Source: Legionellaceae bacterium
GTDB taxonomy: Bacteria > Pseudomonadota > Gammaproteobacteria > Legionellales > Legionellaceae
NCBI GenBank assembly: GCA_947477015.1
Contig: CANJSM010000014.1
Coordinates: forward strand, 1 to 32,058
DNA length: 32,058 bases
Reading direction: 5' to 3'
Part shown: positions 1-9,303 of the stretch, one piece after another
Numbering within the stretch: position 1 is the stretch's first letter
Layout: each line of letters starts with the position of its first letter
The notes under the pieces: generated by a model
What the model saw: the letters and a program-made list of their open reading frames with translations, nothing else
Databases searched by the model: none
Told to the model about the DNA's origin: nothing
Translations under genes and position numbers: made by a program

Positions 1-1
1 A

Positions 2-520
2 TCGCTTATTCCATCTGGTTTATATGGTGCATCTAAATTATTTTGTGAACAGATGATCATGGAATACGCATCTCAACAAGGATGTGGCTTTGCCATACTT
101 CGTTATGGCCATATTTATGGTCCTGGTGAAATGGCCTATCGCAAATTTATCCCAGAAATAATACGTAAGTTTATTGCAAATGAGTCACCTATTATCTATG
201 GTGATGGTTCAACGTTACGTGACTTTCTATACGTGGATGATGTAGTTGAAGCGACGCTAAGAGCCGCTGTTCATTCATCAAATGCATTAGGTCCCGTTAA
301 TATTGTTCGTGGTCAGTCTGTACCGTTGCACCAAATAGTGGATCACTTGTTAACGTATACGGGTCGAAAAGTACAACCCATCTATATGCAAGACAAGCCC
401 AATGGATTGTCATTGCAATTCAATAATAACTTGATGATGAGTTTATTGAAAAAATGGGAGTTTACGAGCTTATGGAAAGGATTAGAGGCTCAGTATGATC
501 AATTTAAACAACAGGTTTAA
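2..520 (+). CDS. NAD-dependent sugar epimerase/dehydratase, 5'-truncated by window edge
   Basis: This is the C-terminal part of an extended short-chain dehydrogenase acting on nucleotide sugars. The frame is open from base 2, so the gene begins outside the window; the first in-frame ATG at 53 is internal. The SDR catalytic Y-x3-K is visible as YGASK (Tyr codon 23-25, Lys codon 35-37). It is followed by the family's typical 'LRYGHIYGPGE' stretch and by 'YGDGSTLRDFLYVDDVVEA', the substrate-domain motif of UDP-glucose 4-epimerase-like and dTDP-sugar epimerase/reductase enzymes. The Rossmann NAD-binding half is missing only because of the window edge. It overlaps the next gene by 26 bases, so the two are probably translationally coupled. 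The exact substrate cannot be told from this fragment. Confidence 0.88.
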   Translation, partial: SLIPSGLYGASKLFCEQMIMEYASQQGCGFAILRYGHIYGPGEMAYRKFIPEIIRKFIANESPIIYGDGSTLRDFLYVDDVVEATLRAAVHSSNALGPVNIVRGQSVPLHQIVDHLLTYTGRKVQPIYMQDKPNGLSLQFNNNLMMSLLKKWEFTSLWKGLEAQYDQFKQQV

Positions 521-1160
521 TACAATAGTTTTCGATCTTGATGGCCCATTATTGGACGGAAAACATAGGCATTACCGTTGCTATGCTGATATTTTAAAAG
601 AACAGGAATTTATCCCTGTCGACATAGATAGCTATTGGCTCATGAAGAAAGCTCGAATAGATCGTCACAAACTGCTAGAACGTAGTAGCGCAGATACAAT
701 CTATAATTTTTTTCTACAAGAGTGGTTAGATCGTATTGAGACTCGTCCGTATTTGCAACTAGATTTTCTGCAGCCAGGTGTCCTTGAAATTTTAACCTCG
801 CTACAGAAATCAGGGATCAGATTAATACTGGCTACTATGCGCAATAATAAAGACGCGCTGTTATGGCAGCTTGAGTCTTTAAAGTTAAAATCATTTTTTT
901 CAGAAATAATTATCATAGGCAGTTTAGGTGAAAATAAAAATAAAGCGGCAGACGTAGCAAAAATTATCGAGAACCACGATTATAATAAGACCCTATGGAT
1001 TGGTGATACAGAGGTTGATATATATTCTGCTCGTGAACTAGGAGTAAAAATATGTGCCCTTAGTTGCGGTTTGCGAACAAAAGAATACTTATTAGGTTTG
1101 CAGCCAGACTACTTACATGTCGATTTAATGGGTTTTTTCAAGCAAAAGTGCCTGTATTAA
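495..1160 (+). CDS. HAD-superfamily hydrolase (phosphatase), Gph-like
   Basis: A 221-residue cytosolic HAD hydrolase. Motif I is FDLDGPLLD with nucleophile Asp14 and acid/base Asp16. Motif II is the Thr of 'ILATMRN' near residue 115. The motif III Lys lies in the 'GENKNKAADV' region, and motif IV is 'WIGDTEVDIYSA' (GD-x3-D). The layout with an inserted cap resembles phosphoglycolate-phosphatase-like subfamily I enzymes. The start overlaps the end of the upstream epimerase. In a sugar locus such enzymes usually dephosphorylate a sugar phosphate intermediate, but the substrate here is not deducible. The Asp-x-Asp-Gly-Pro version of motif I (Pro where Thr/Val is common) is still compatible with activity. 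Confidence 0.85.
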   Translation: MINLNNRFNTIVFDLDGPLLDGKHRHYRCYADILKEQEFIPVDIDSYWLMKKARIDRHKLLERSSADTIYNFFLQEWLDRIETRPYLQLDFLQPGVLEILTSLQKSGIRLILATMRNNKDALLWQLESLKLKSFFSEIIIIGSLGENKNKAADVAKIIENHDYNKTLWIGDTEVDIYSARELGVKICALSCGLRTKEYLLGLQPDYLHVDLMGFFKQKCLY

Positions 1161-1166
1161 TTTGGA

Positions 1167-1850
1167 ATGAAAATGAAACAAATACAGAAAAACATCGTTG
1201 TGCTCATACTTTTTTTGAAAAATAGTTTAATTAAAATAAAATTTGGATCAAAGGTATTGATTGGAAATAATACGAAGATTCTTGGTTCAATGCCGATATT
1301 TAAATTACCAAAAAATGGTCGGATAATTATTGGCTCAAATACAGTGATAAACTCCGATTTCATTAACACAAACACTTCGCTGACTACGCGAGTTAAATTT
1401 GTAACTGGCTATAATGGAGTCATTAAAATTGGTAACAATTGCGATTTAAATGGAACATGTTTTGTGGCTTACGAGGAAATTGAAATAGGAGATTTTTGCC
1501 AGTTTGCGTCTTCGTCTCTTATTTCAGATACAGATTTTCATCCCGTTGATCCACATCAAAGAATGCTACAAATGAAAAAAGAACAGTTTTCTTTTGACTC
1601 GGTCAACAAGAAAAAAATCAAAATAGGCAATAATGTTTGGGTCGGGTGGGGAGCAATAATTCTTAAGGGTGTAACCATAGGTGAAAATAGCATTATAGCT
1701 GCAGGTGCTGTGGTGGTCTCTGATGTACCTGCCAATGTTATCGCTGGCGGAAATCCAGCAAAAATAATTAAGCAATTATCAGCACCCTCGTTCATAGCAG
1801 CGGCCGAGACTAAAACGCCGGTCTCGCAAAAATATGATGAAGTGCATTAG
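1167..1850 (+). CDS. Hexapeptide-repeat (left-handed beta-helix) acyltransferase
   Basis: A 227-residue O- or N-acyltransferase of the maltose/galactoside acetyltransferase-like LbH class (WbbJ type). Its second half shows the hexapeptide rhythm '[22 protein letters not shown]', then '[17 protein letters not shown]' and the terminal 'GGNPAKIIK' signature. The histidine of 'DTDFHPVD' is in the position of the usual catalytic His. It lies 6 bases after the HAD gene. The N-terminal 60 residues are unusually basic and hydrophobic. Next to a sugar aminotransferase it could acetylate an amino sugar or a hydroxyl of the repeat unit; the sequence does not separate the two. A Met-Lys-Met start is chosen because no in-frame alternative has better spacing. 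Confidence 0.85.
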   Translation: MKMKQIQKNIVVLILFLKNSLIKIKFGSKVLIGNNTKILGSMPIFKLPKNGRIIIGSNTVINSDFINTNTSLTTRVKFVTGYNGVIKIGNNCDLNGTCFVAYEEIEIGDFCQFASSSLISDTDFHPVDPHQRMLQMKKEQFSFDSVNKKKIKIGNNVWVGWGAIILKGVTIGENSIIAAGAVVVSDVPANVIAGGNPAKIIKQLSAPSFIAAAETKTPVSQKYDEVH

Positions 1851-2066
1851 AAAAGACTGAGATGTATAGGGCATCGAATTTAAATAAAAAGCGTAATTAA
1901 ATCTGCAGTTATTCGGTAAGCTGTTAAGCGCTAGTCTAATAGCTAGTATTTTTAAAAAGATAATCATTGTCTTCTCAGAAACTGCTACTGACAGACAGTG
2001 CATATCCGTGACGAAAGCATATTTATAGTGGATATCTAGAGAAAATTGTCGAGGGATTGGCTAAAG

Positions 2067-3209
2067 ATGAGTAATGTAATTAATTTTCTTGATCTTAATG
2101 CAATAAATAAGCCTTATCGTAATGAATTAATTGAAGCTTGCGCTCGGGTTATAGATTCAGGTTGGTATATTAAAGGTTCAGAGGTTCAATCATTTGAGAA
2201 AGCATTTGCCGCATATTGTGGAGTCAATCACTGTATAGGTGTTGCGAATGGCTTAGATGCACTCACGCTCACATTACGAGCATGGAAAGAATTAGATAAA
2301 TTAAAGGATGGTGATGAGGTTATTGTCCCAGCAAACACCTACATTGCGAGTATTCTTGCTATAACTGAAAACCACTTGCAACCGATACTGGTTGAGCCTG
2401 ACATAGATTCTTTCAATGTTTGTCCAGCGAAGATTGAAGCTGCAATAACGAAAAAAACACGAGCAATTCTACCTGTACATCTTTATGGACGCTTGGCAAA
2501 TATGCCTATGATTATGGAGCTGGCTAAACAATATGATTTACTCATATTAGAGGATTCCGCTCAGGCACATGGGGCAAGTTTTCAGGGTCGTAAAGCAGGA
2601 AGTTGGGGGCACGCGAGTGGATTTAGCTTTTATCCGGGTAAGAATTTAGGTGCTTTGGGCGATGCTGGAGCGGTCACAACCAATGATGATCAATTAGCAG
2701 AAACCATCCGAGCCATTGCAAACTATGGTAGCCATGTGAAATATAAAAATATATATCAAGGTGTCAATAGCCGCCTTGATGAAATTCAAGCGGCAATGTT
2801 GAAAGTAAAACTTGAACATCTAGACGAAGACACTTTGAAGCGACGCAAGGTCGCTCATGCTTACAGAACGGGCATCATAAATCCTCTGATTGAGTTACCT
2901 ACAGCTGATAGTGACGAGCAACACGTTTGGCATTTATTTGTTATTCGAACTAGGCAAAGACAAGCGTTGCAAGATTGGCTAAGCAAAAAAAACATTCAAA
3001 CACTGGTTCATTACCCTATTCCACCGCATCAACAGCAAGCTTATTCAGATTGGAAAGATAAAAGTTATCCAATCACAGAGCAGATCCATAATGAAGTAAT
3101 CAGCCTGCCCGTTAGCCCTTTATTAACTGATAGTGAAGTAGAAAGAGTCATTGCAGCAGTCAATTCTTTTTATGGATTAAAAAATGAAACTCACTCAATT
3201 TTAATATGA
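2067..3209 (+). CDS. DegT/DnrJ/EryC1/StrS sugar aminotransferase (FdtB/QdtB-like)
   Basis: A PLP-dependent aminotransferase that would convert a nucleotide-linked keto-sugar to an amino sugar in the cytosol. The signature '[15 protein letters not shown]' carries the PLP lysine (Lys192 from the chosen start), and '[10 protein letters not shown]' carries the cofactor-binding Asp. The '[15 protein letters not shown]' form is typical of 3-amino-3,6-dideoxyhexose enzymes (FdtB/QdtB/TylB type). A TTG at 2046 is in frame, but the ATG at 2067 is preferred: it has GAGGG at 2051-2055 and begins with [10 protein letters not shown], matching the usual family N terminus. The 380-residue length is normal. 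The upstream acyltransferase may act on its product. No matching 3,4-ketoisomerase (FdtA/QdtA) is visible. Confidence 0.9.
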   Translation: MSNVINFLDLNAINKPYRNELIEACARVIDSGWYIKGSEVQSFEKAFAAYCGVNHCIGVANGLDALTLTLRAWKELDKLKDGDEVIVPANTYIASILAITENHLQPILVEPDIDSFNVCPAKIEAAITKKTRAILPVHLYGRLANMPMIMELAKQYDLLILEDSAQAHGASFQGRKAGSWGHASGFSFYPGKNLGALGDAGAVTTNDDQLAETIRAIANYGSHVKYKNIYQGVNSRLDEIQAAMLKVKLEHLDEDTLKRRKVAHAYRTGIINPLIELPTADSDEQHVWHLFVIRTRQRQALQDWLSKKNIQTLVHYPIPPHQQQAYSDWKDKSYPITEQIHNEVISLPVSPLLTDSEVERVIAAVNSFYGLKNETHSILI

Positions 3210-3259
3210 GAAAAATAATCGGTTGTTACTTTGAGTAATGATTATCAAGCAGAGAAAAA

Positions 3260-4507
3260 ATGCAACTCCTCAAAGTTAGCCTACTTAATAGTATTGCTGT
3301 AACAATTAAATTATTAACCATGTTGGGTCTTAATAAACTTCTTGCTGTTTATGTTGGACCTGCTGGCTATGCTTTAATAGGTCAATTTCAAAATGCAATT
3401 CAGTTAATTACTTCATTTTCAAGCGGCATATTTTCTACAGGTATAACAAAATATACTGCAGAATATTATGAGAGTGAGGAACGTCAATATAAACTATGGA
3501 AAACCGCAGGAACTATTGCGCTTTCAAGTTCGCTAGTAACATCCATTTTAATAGTTCTTTTCAATAAGAAATTAACATACTTCTTTTTACACGATGAATA
3601 TTATAGCTCGGTATTTATCTGTTTTTCCTTTGGTTTAGTATTTTTTGTGTTTAATGCTTTAGTTATGTCTGTAATAAATGGAAAAAAAAATTTCTATCGA
3701 TATCTTATTATAAATATTCTTAGCAGTATTTTTTCTTTATTTATCACTGTAATATTAGCTGTTGAATTTGGACTTTATGGGGTACTCATTGGGTTGGTTG
3801 TCAATCAAGCTGCCGCCTTTTGCATTACATTTATAGTTTGTTACAAAGCACCATGGTTCAACGTGAGCAACTTTCTGGGCAAGCTTAATAAAATTGATTT
3901 GATAAATTTGTCTAAATATGCGGCAATGACTATTGTCAGTGTAATTTGCGTGCCAGCAAGTCAAATGCTTGTTAGAAAGCATATTGTTGCTAATTTTGGA
4001 TGGGAGATGGCAGGTTATTGGGACGCAATGATTCGTCTTAGTGGAGCATACTTGATGTTTGTTACTACAACATTATCAGTTTATTATCTACCAAGACTAT
4101 CAGAGTTAAAAAATGCTTCAGAAGTAAGAAATGAAATAAAAATGGCGTATAAAATTCTTTTGCCAGTTACTATAGTTTCTTCCTCAGCTATTTATTTATT
4201 TCGAAATGAAATAGTGAAACTATTATTTGCAGAACCATTTATGAATATGACTATACTGTTTAAATGGCAAATGCTAGGAGATACGTTCAAAATAATTAGT
4301 TGGCTACTTTCTTTTATTTATGTAGCAAAAGGTTATACGCGCTTATATATCATATCAGAGGTAACTTTTTCATTTACATTCTATTTACTAGTGATTGTTC
4401 TTGAAAAAATAGTTGGGCTAGAGTCCGTTTCTATTGCGCATGCTATTAATTATTTTTTTTATTTAATATTTGTTTATGTCTCATTAAGATCTGTGCGGGC
4501 TATATGA
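3260..4507 (+). CDS. wzx: O-antigen/polysaccharide flippase, WzxE-like
   Basis: A 415-residue polytopic inner-membrane protein of the polysaccharide transporter (MOP) superfamily that flips lipid-linked repeat units to the periplasm. The N terminus 'VSLLNSIAVTIKLLTMLG' followed by 'NKLLAVYVGPAGYALIGQFQN' and 'SGIFSTGITKYTAEY' matches the WzxE/WzxB subgroup pattern. About ten to twelve hydrophobic helices follow. It is very AT-rich and uses many ATA/AGA codons, like typical wzx genes. It lies 50 bases after the aminotransferase and is preceded by GAGAAAAA as the ribosome site. With the polymerase at 10422 it defines a Wzx/Wzy-dependent locus. Confidence 0.88.
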   Translation: MQLLKVSLLNSIAVTIKLLTMLGLNKLLAVYVGPAGYALIGQFQNAIQLITSFSSGIFSTGITKYTAEYYESEERQYKLWKTAGTIALSSSLVTSILIVLFNKKLTYFFLHDEYYSSVFICFSFGLVFFVFNALVMSVINGKKNFYRYLIINILSSIFSLFITVILAVEFGLYGVLIGLVVNQAAAFCITFIVCYKAPWFNVSNFLGKLNKIDLINLSKYAAMTIVSVICVPASQMLVRKHIVANFGWEMAGYWDAMIRLSGAYLMFVTTTLSVYYLPRLSELKNASEVRNEIKMAYKILLPVTIVSSSAIYLFRNEIVKLLFAEPFMNMTILFKWQMLGDTFKIISWLLSFIYVAKGYTRLYIISEVTFSFTFYLLVIVLEKIVGLESVSIAHAINYFFYLIFVYVSLRSVRAI

Positions 4508-4602
4508 TCTAGAGGAAATTAGTTAGGTCACCTGTTGTGCTAGCGCTCTAAACGTGAATCTAAAATAAAATTAAGAAATAAAATGTAGAGAGCCCTATCG
4601 TC

Positions 4603-4633
4603 TTGAATTCTACGAGCATTGATGGGTTATAAA
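4603..4633 (+). promoter_or_regulatory. Possible promoter upstream of fnlA
   Basis: TTGAAT at 4603-4608 and TTATAA/TATAAA at 4627-4633 are spaced 18-19 bases, a weak sigma-70-like pair in the 193-base gap before fnlA. A hairpin with 8-base arms (TATCAAGA / TCTTGATA, 4642-4664) follows in the putative leader. It has no U-tract, so it is not a plain terminator. Support is by eye only. Confidence 0.3.
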
Positions 4634-4700
4634 ACGTTTACTATCAAGAAGATCCCTCTTGATATGAAAGGGAAAACTCTAATGTGATGGAGGTATTGAG

Positions 4701-5777
4701 ATGAATGATCAAAATAATCAGCACTACTTTGGGCCTAGTATTTTCAATAATAAAACATTGTTAATTACCGGAGGGACAGGATCATTTGGCAACGCTGTTC
4801 TTAAACGATTTTTAAATTCTGAGATTAGTGAAATACGTATTTTTAGCCGAGATGAAAAAAAACAAGACGACATGCGCAAACATTACAACAATTCCAAACT
4901 TAAGTTTTATATTGGCGATGTACGTGATTATCAAAGTGTATTGAATGCAGCTCGCGGCGCCAATTTTATTTTTCATGCTGCCGCATTAAAACAGGTACCA
5001 TCGTGTGAGTTTCATCCGATGGAGGCAGTGAAGACGAATATTCTTGGAACTGAAAATGTAATAGAGGCGGCTATTCAAAGTCAAGTAAGTAGAGTTATCT
5101 GCCTGAGTACCGATAAAGCAGTTTATCCCATTAATGCCATGGGTATATCAAAAGCAATGATGGAAAAAGTGATGGTCGCTAAATCACGAAATCTAGATGA
5201 GCAACGGATCATTGTTTGTGGTACTCGTTATGGGAACGTGATGGCTTCACGTGGTTCGGTGATTCCTTTATTGATTGACCAAATTCTTACGAATAAACCG
5301 ATAACAATTACTGATCCTAATATGACACGCTTTATGATGACGTTAGATGAAGCAGTCGACTTAGTATTGTATGCGTTTGAGCATGCCAAAAATGGAGATA
5401 TTTTTGTTCAGAAAGCACCTGCTGCAACGATTGGGAATGTAGCAAAAGCGTTGTCGTATATTTTAACAGATAGTTATGATTGTCCTATGGAAATTATAGG
5501 GACTCGTCATGGTGAAAAATTATTTGAAGCTTTACTTAGCCGAGAGGAAAGGTCTTGTGCCGAAGATCTCAATGGATATTTTCGTATTCCGCCAGATCAA
5601 CGGGATCTAAATTATGCAAAATTTGTTGAAGAAGGTGAAGAGCGGATTACAGCTGCGGTGGATTATAACTCTCATAATACAGAGCAATTGGATATGGATG
5701 CTCTTCAAAAATGTTTGTTACAGCTCGACATTATTCGAGCGGCTCAGCAAGGTAAGCAGTTTTTAGTTGAGGATTAA
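4701..5777 (+). CDS. fnlA: UDP-GlcNAc 4,6-dehydratase/5-epimerase (FnlA/WbjB/CapE)
   Basis: First enzyme of UDP-N-acetyl-L-fucosamine synthesis: it removes water across C4-C6 of UDP-GlcNAc and epimerises C5. The NAD(P) motif GGTGSFG is at residues 24-30, 'FSRDEKKQDDMR' is at about 48-59, and the conserved 'STDKA' is at 136-140. The SDR catalytic Tyr is replaced by Met (M147-x3-K151, 'MGISK'), which is normal for this CapE/FlaA1-type subfamily. The 358-residue length fits. Four bases separate it from fnlB, and fnlC follows, the order seen in Pseudomonas aeruginosa O11 wbjBCD and Staphylococcus capEFG. That order makes the assignment firm. Confidence 0.95.
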   Translation: MNDQNNQHYFGPSIFNNKTLLITGGTGSFGNAVLKRFLNSEISEIRIFSRDEKKQDDMRKHYNNSKLKFYIGDVRDYQSVLNAARGANFIFHAAALKQVPSCEFHPMEAVKTNILGTENVIEAAIQSQVSRVICLSTDKAVYPINAMGISKAMMEKVMVAKSRNLDEQRIIVCGTRYGNVMASRGSVIPLLIDQILTNKPITITDPNMTRFMMTLDEAVDLVLYAFEHAKNGDIFVQKAPAATIGNVAKALSYILTDSYDCPMEIIGTRHGEKLFEALLSREERSCAEDLNGYFRIPPDQRDLNYAKFVEEGEERITAAVDYNSHNTEQLDMDALQKCLLQLDIIRAAQQGKQFLVED

Positions 5778-5780
5778 TAA

Positions 5781-6890
5781 ATGAAAGTATTGATTACTGG
5801 AGCAGATGGTTTTGTTGCTAAAAATCTGAGAGCTCATCTTGCTGAACGTAGTGATATTAATATACTGTTGTTTTCTCGAGAAAACGAGATATTGGAATTG
5901 TATGATCTCGTGAAAGAAGTGGATTTTGTTTTTCATTTGGCAGGAGTTAATCGAACGCATACGGTGGATGACTTTAGATTGGTTAATCAAGATTTGACTC
6001 AGGCATTATGTGATGCGTTATCACTTGTCGGGAGGAAAACGCCTGTTCTATTTACCTCTTCAACACAAGCAAGTTTGCCTAATCCCTATGGTTTGAGTAA
6101 GCTTGCTGCTGAAAAAATTCTACGAGATTTTTCTGAGCAATATGCAACACCGGTTTATATTTACCGGCTACCCAATATTTTTGGAAAGTGGGCAAAGCCA
6201 AATTATAATTCAGCAGTAGCAACTTTTTGTCACAATATTGCACATGATTTACCTATTCAAGTGAACGACTCAGCCGCAGAAATGACATTAGCGTATGTGG
6301 ATGATGTTGTTACTCAGTTTATTCGAGTGATGGATGGCTTTGTTCCTGAAAATGCCTTTACCTGTATGACAGAACCTTTATACAACATCAGTGTTGGCGA
6401 GCTAGCCAATACAATTTATGCATTTCGAAATAGCCGTAATACACTGGTTACGGAGTCAGTGGGATGTGGTTTAATACGTGCGTTATATGCTACATACGTG
6501 AGTTATTTTTCACCAGCCATTTTTTCTTATCCATTGCCAAAATATGCGGATGAGCGAGGAGTTTTTGTTGAGATGTTAAAAACAAAAGAAGCTGGTCAAT
6601 TTTCTTTTTTCACGGCATATCCAGGGATTACTCGTGGAGGGCATTATCATCATTCAAAGACTGAAAAATTTTTGGTGATAAAAGGTCGGGCGCGTTTTGG
6701 TTTTCGTCATATTATATCGAGTGAATATCACGAAGTGTTGGCGTCTGGTGAGGAACCCACTATCATTGAAACGGTACCTGGTTGGGCTCACGACATTACT
6801 AATGTAGGAACAGATGAAATGATTGTCATGTTATGGGCAAATGAAATTTTTGACCGAGCTCATCCCGATACATACGTGCGAGTAGTGTAG
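5781..6890 (+). CDS. fnlB: UDP-2-acetamido-2,6-dideoxy-L-talose synthase (reductase), FnlB/WbjC/CapF
   Basis: Second step of UDP-L-FucNAc synthesis: C3 epimerisation and C4 reduction of the FnlA product. The protein has the two-domain CapF architecture. The N-terminal SDR has 'TGADGFVAKNL' at 6-16 and YGLSK with Tyr103/Lys107. The C-terminal cupin (from about residue 255) starts at 'YADERGVFVEML' and has metal-binding-type histidines in 'GGHYHHSKTEKF' (His288, His290). The 369-residue length matches. It is tightly packed between fnlA (3-base gap) and fnlC (1-base gap). Confidence 0.95.
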   Translation: MKVLITGADGFVAKNLRAHLAERSDINILLFSRENEILELYDLVKEVDFVFHLAGVNRTHTVDDFRLVNQDLTQALCDALSLVGRKTPVLFTSSTQASLPNPYGLSKLAAEKILRDFSEQYATPVYIYRLPNIFGKWAKPNYNSAVATFCHNIAHDLPIQVNDSAAEMTLAYVDDVVTQFIRVMDGFVPENAFTCMTEPLYNISVGELANTIYAFRNSRNTLVTESVGCGLIRALYATYVSYFSPAIFSYPLPKYADERGVFVEMLKTKEAGQFSFFTAYPGITRGGHYHHSKTEKFLVIKGRARFGFRHIISSEYHEVLASGEEPTIIETVPGWAHDITNVGTDEMIVMLWANEIFDRAHPDTYVRVV

Positions 6891-6891
6891 T

Positions 6892-8022
6892 ATGAAAAAA
6901 TTAAAAATAGTTACGGTTGTCGGTACTCGTCCTGAGATTATTCGGCTATCGCGAGTTATGGCGAAACTAGACGAACACTGCGAACATATTATTGTTCATA
7001 CTGGCCAAAATTTTGATTATGAGTTGAATGAAATATTTTACAATGACTTGCAATTACGACGACCAGATTATTTCTTGGATGCAGCCGGAGCAACGAGCGC
7101 TGAGACAATAGGTCGGGTTATTATTGCTGTTCATAGAGTTTTGGCTGAAAATAAGCCCGATGCATTATTAGTGTTGGGTGATACGAACAGTTGTATTGCA
7201 GTGCTGCCAGCTAAACGGCTCCAGATTCCTACCTTTCACATGGAAGCAGGAAATCGCTGTTTTGATATGCGTGTACCAGAAGAGATTAATCGACGTATTG
7301 TTGACCATACAGCTGATGTAAACCTCACCTATAGTGATATTGCTCGAGAGTATTTATTGCGAGAAGGACTGCCTCCTGATCTAGTGATTAAAACTGGAAG
7401 CCCGTTGTTTGAAGTACTTAGCTACTATCGAGATGGTATTGAGCAATCCGATATTTTGACGCGACTGGGGCTTGATGAGTATAAATTTTTTGTGATTAGT
7501 GCTCATCGTGAAGAAAATATTAGTTCTGATAAAAATTTTGATAAACTAGTTATTATATTAAATGGTCTTGCCGAGCGATATGGTTATCCTGTTATTGTGT
7601 CTACGCATCCACGTACTCAAAAACGCATCGATGATAGGGCGGTGAGTTTTGATCCGCGGATTCAGTTCCTAAAGCCACTTGGATTTAAAGATTACAATAA
7701 GTTGCAGATGATGGCAAAAACCGTTTTATCTGATAGTGGCACGATCTCAGAAGAGTCATCCATTTTAAATTTTCCTGCTCTTAATATTCGTGAGGCTCAT
7801 GAGAGACCTGAAGGTATGGAAGAGGGAGCTGTGATGATGGTTGGGCTTGAATATGATCGTGTTATACAGGGATTGGAGGTTTTAAAAAATCAACTCAGAG
7901 GTTATAAACGAACTTTACGTCTAGTTTCTGATTATAGTATGCCAAATGTTTCGGAGAAGATGGTGAGACTCATACACAGCTATGTGGATTATATAAATCG
8001 AACGATTTGGAAAAAATACTGA
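6892..8022 (+). CDS. fnlC: UDP-N-acetyl-L-talosamine 2-epimerase (FnlC/WbjD/CapG)
   Basis: A non-hydrolysing UDP-HexNAc 2-epimerase that finishes UDP-L-FucNAc. The signature 'VGTRPEIIRLSRVM' is near the N terminus, followed by 'HTGQNFDYELNEIF', 'MEAGNRCFDMRVPEEINRR' and 'ISAHREENI'. 'NRCFD' in place of the 'LRTGD' of WecB-type enzymes is typical of the FnlC/CapG subgroup. Its length of 376 residues is normal. It is the last of three genes in the expected order and is followed directly by a WbuB-like transferase, the usual partner for L-FucNAc. Confidence 0.95.
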   Translation: MKKLKIVTVVGTRPEIIRLSRVMAKLDEHCEHIIVHTGQNFDYELNEIFYNDLQLRRPDYFLDAAGATSAETIGRVIIAVHRVLAENKPDALLVLGDTNSCIAVLPAKRLQIPTFHMEAGNRCFDMRVPEEINRRIVDHTADVNLTYSDIAREYLLREGLPPDLVIKTGSPLFEVLSYYRDGIEQSDILTRLGLDEYKFFVISAHREENISSDKNFDKLVIILNGLAERYGYPVIVSTHPRTQKRIDDRAVSFDPRIQFLKPLGFKDYNKLQMMAKTVLSDSGTISEESSILNFPALNIREAHERPEGMEEGAVMMVGLEYDRVIQGLEVLKNQLRGYKRTLRLVSDYSMPNVSEKMVRLIHSYVDYINRTIWKKY

Positions 8023-8030
8023 GGATAATA

Positions 8031-9266
8031 ATGGCTGTTAAGATTATGATGTTGTCGCAATGGTTTGATCCAGAGCCGATGTTTAAGGGAGTGTATTTTG
8101 CAAAAGAGCTAATCAAACAAGGGTTTGATGTTGAGGTCGTCACAGGTTTTCCTAATTATCCAGGTGGTTCGCTTTATTCCGGATATAAGCTTCGTTTGAT
8201 TCAACGAGAAATCATTGATGGAGTGCACGTAACTCGATTGCCATTATATCCGAGCCACAATCGCTCGGTATGGGGTCGTATCGCAAATTATGGTAGTTTC
8301 GCACTCTCTAGTTTAATTTATGGGTTATTAATAGCAAAACGACCGGATGTTATTTATGCTTATCATCCGCCTTTAACAACGGGGATGTCCGCATTGCTGG
8401 TGCGTTTTTTTCGTAGGGTACCTGTGGTATATGATATACAGGATATGTGGCCCGACTCACTAGCAGCAACTGGAATGCTGACTAATAAGCGATTATTGAA
8501 TATACTGGGATCTCTATGTAAATTTATATATCAGCGTATGGATCGAATTACGGTACTCTCTCCTGGCTTTAAGCAGATTTTAATAGAGCGCGGAGTGCCG
8601 GCTGATAAAATCCATATTATTTACAACTGGTGCAATGAGCATGCGTTAAGTTCTTCGTCTCACCTTAAAAAGATAGATGAGCCAACACAACCCGTTAAGC
8701 TTCGTATATTATTTGCTGGCAATATAGGGCGGGCTCAGGGACTGGATACGGTGCTTGACGCAGCAAAAAAATTGATGGCAATAGGTTCTACGGCTTTTTT
8801 TGAGTTATTAGGTTCCGGTGTTGATAGTGAAAAAATAGCATCGAGGATTCGAGAGGAGGATATAGATAATGTGGTTTCTCTTCCTCACGTACCAATGAAT
8901 GAAGTGGGGCGTTTTTTAAAATCAGCAGATATATTGTTGGTTCATTTAAAAAAGGATCCTTTATTTAGTATTACAATTCCTTCAAAAACACAAAGTTACA
9001 TGGCTGCCGGTAAACCTATTCTTATGGCAGTGCCCGGTGATGCAGCGGATTTAATAAAGATGGCAAACTGTGGTGTGATAGCTTTGTCTGATGATGTCGA
9101 TAGTATAGTGCAGGCTGTCTTGAAACTTGAATGTATGAGTCAGTTTGAACGAAACGCAATGGGCGAAAGGGGGGCGGCATTTTATTTTGATCGCCTATCT
9201 TTAAAAGAAGGTGTCGCTCAATTTTCTGAACAATTTCATTTTATAATAAATGAATATAATAAATAG
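8031..9266 (+). CDS. wbuB: Glycosyltransferase family 4, WbuB-like (probable L-FucNAc transferase)
   Basis: A cytosolic GT-B transferase of about 411 residues. The N-terminal 'MMLSQWFDPEP', the 'VVTGFPNYPGG' motif and the donor-site 'SKTQSYMAAGKPILMAVPGDAADLI' are characteristic of the WbuB group, which follows fnlABC in several O-antigen loci and is proposed to add L-FucNAc. An in-frame TTG at 8007 lies inside fnlC. ATG 8031 is preferred because GAGG at 8021-8024 sits six bases before it and the family N terminus begins with a short basic-hydrophobic strand. The gene symbol rests on context and motif; acceptor specificity is unknown. Confidence 0.85.
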   Translation: MAVKIMMLSQWFDPEPMFKGVYFAKELIKQGFDVEVVTGFPNYPGGSLYSGYKLRLIQREIIDGVHVTRLPLYPSHNRSVWGRIANYGSFALSSLIYGLLIAKRPDVIYAYHPPLTTGMSALLVRFFRRVPVVYDIQDMWPDSLAATGMLTNKRLLNILGSLCKFIYQRMDRITVLSPGFKQILIERGVPADKIHIIYNWCNEHALSSSSHLKKIDEPTQPVKLRILFAGNIGRAQGLDTVLDAAKKLMAIGSTAFFELLGSGVDSEKIASRIREEDIDNVVSLPHVPMNEVGRFLKSADILLVHLKKDPLFSITIPSKTQSYMAAGKPILMAVPGDAADLIKMANCGVIALSDDVDSIVQAVLKLECMSQFERNAMGERGAAFYFDRLSLKEGVAQFSEQFHFIINEYNK

Positions 9267-9303
9267 TTTGTTGTTCAAATAAGCAATTACTTGTTGGGTG
9301 TCT

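Noticed and set aside
1801-1835. CGAGAC...GTCTCG inverted repeat near the end of the acyltransferase gene.
   Set aside because: It lies within the coding frame with short arms and no T-run; expected by chance.
4642-4664. Hairpin TATCAAGA...TCTTGATA as a terminator before fnlA.
   Set aside because: The stem is short and AT-rich and is followed by GAAAGGG, not T-residues. It could as well be a chance palindrome.
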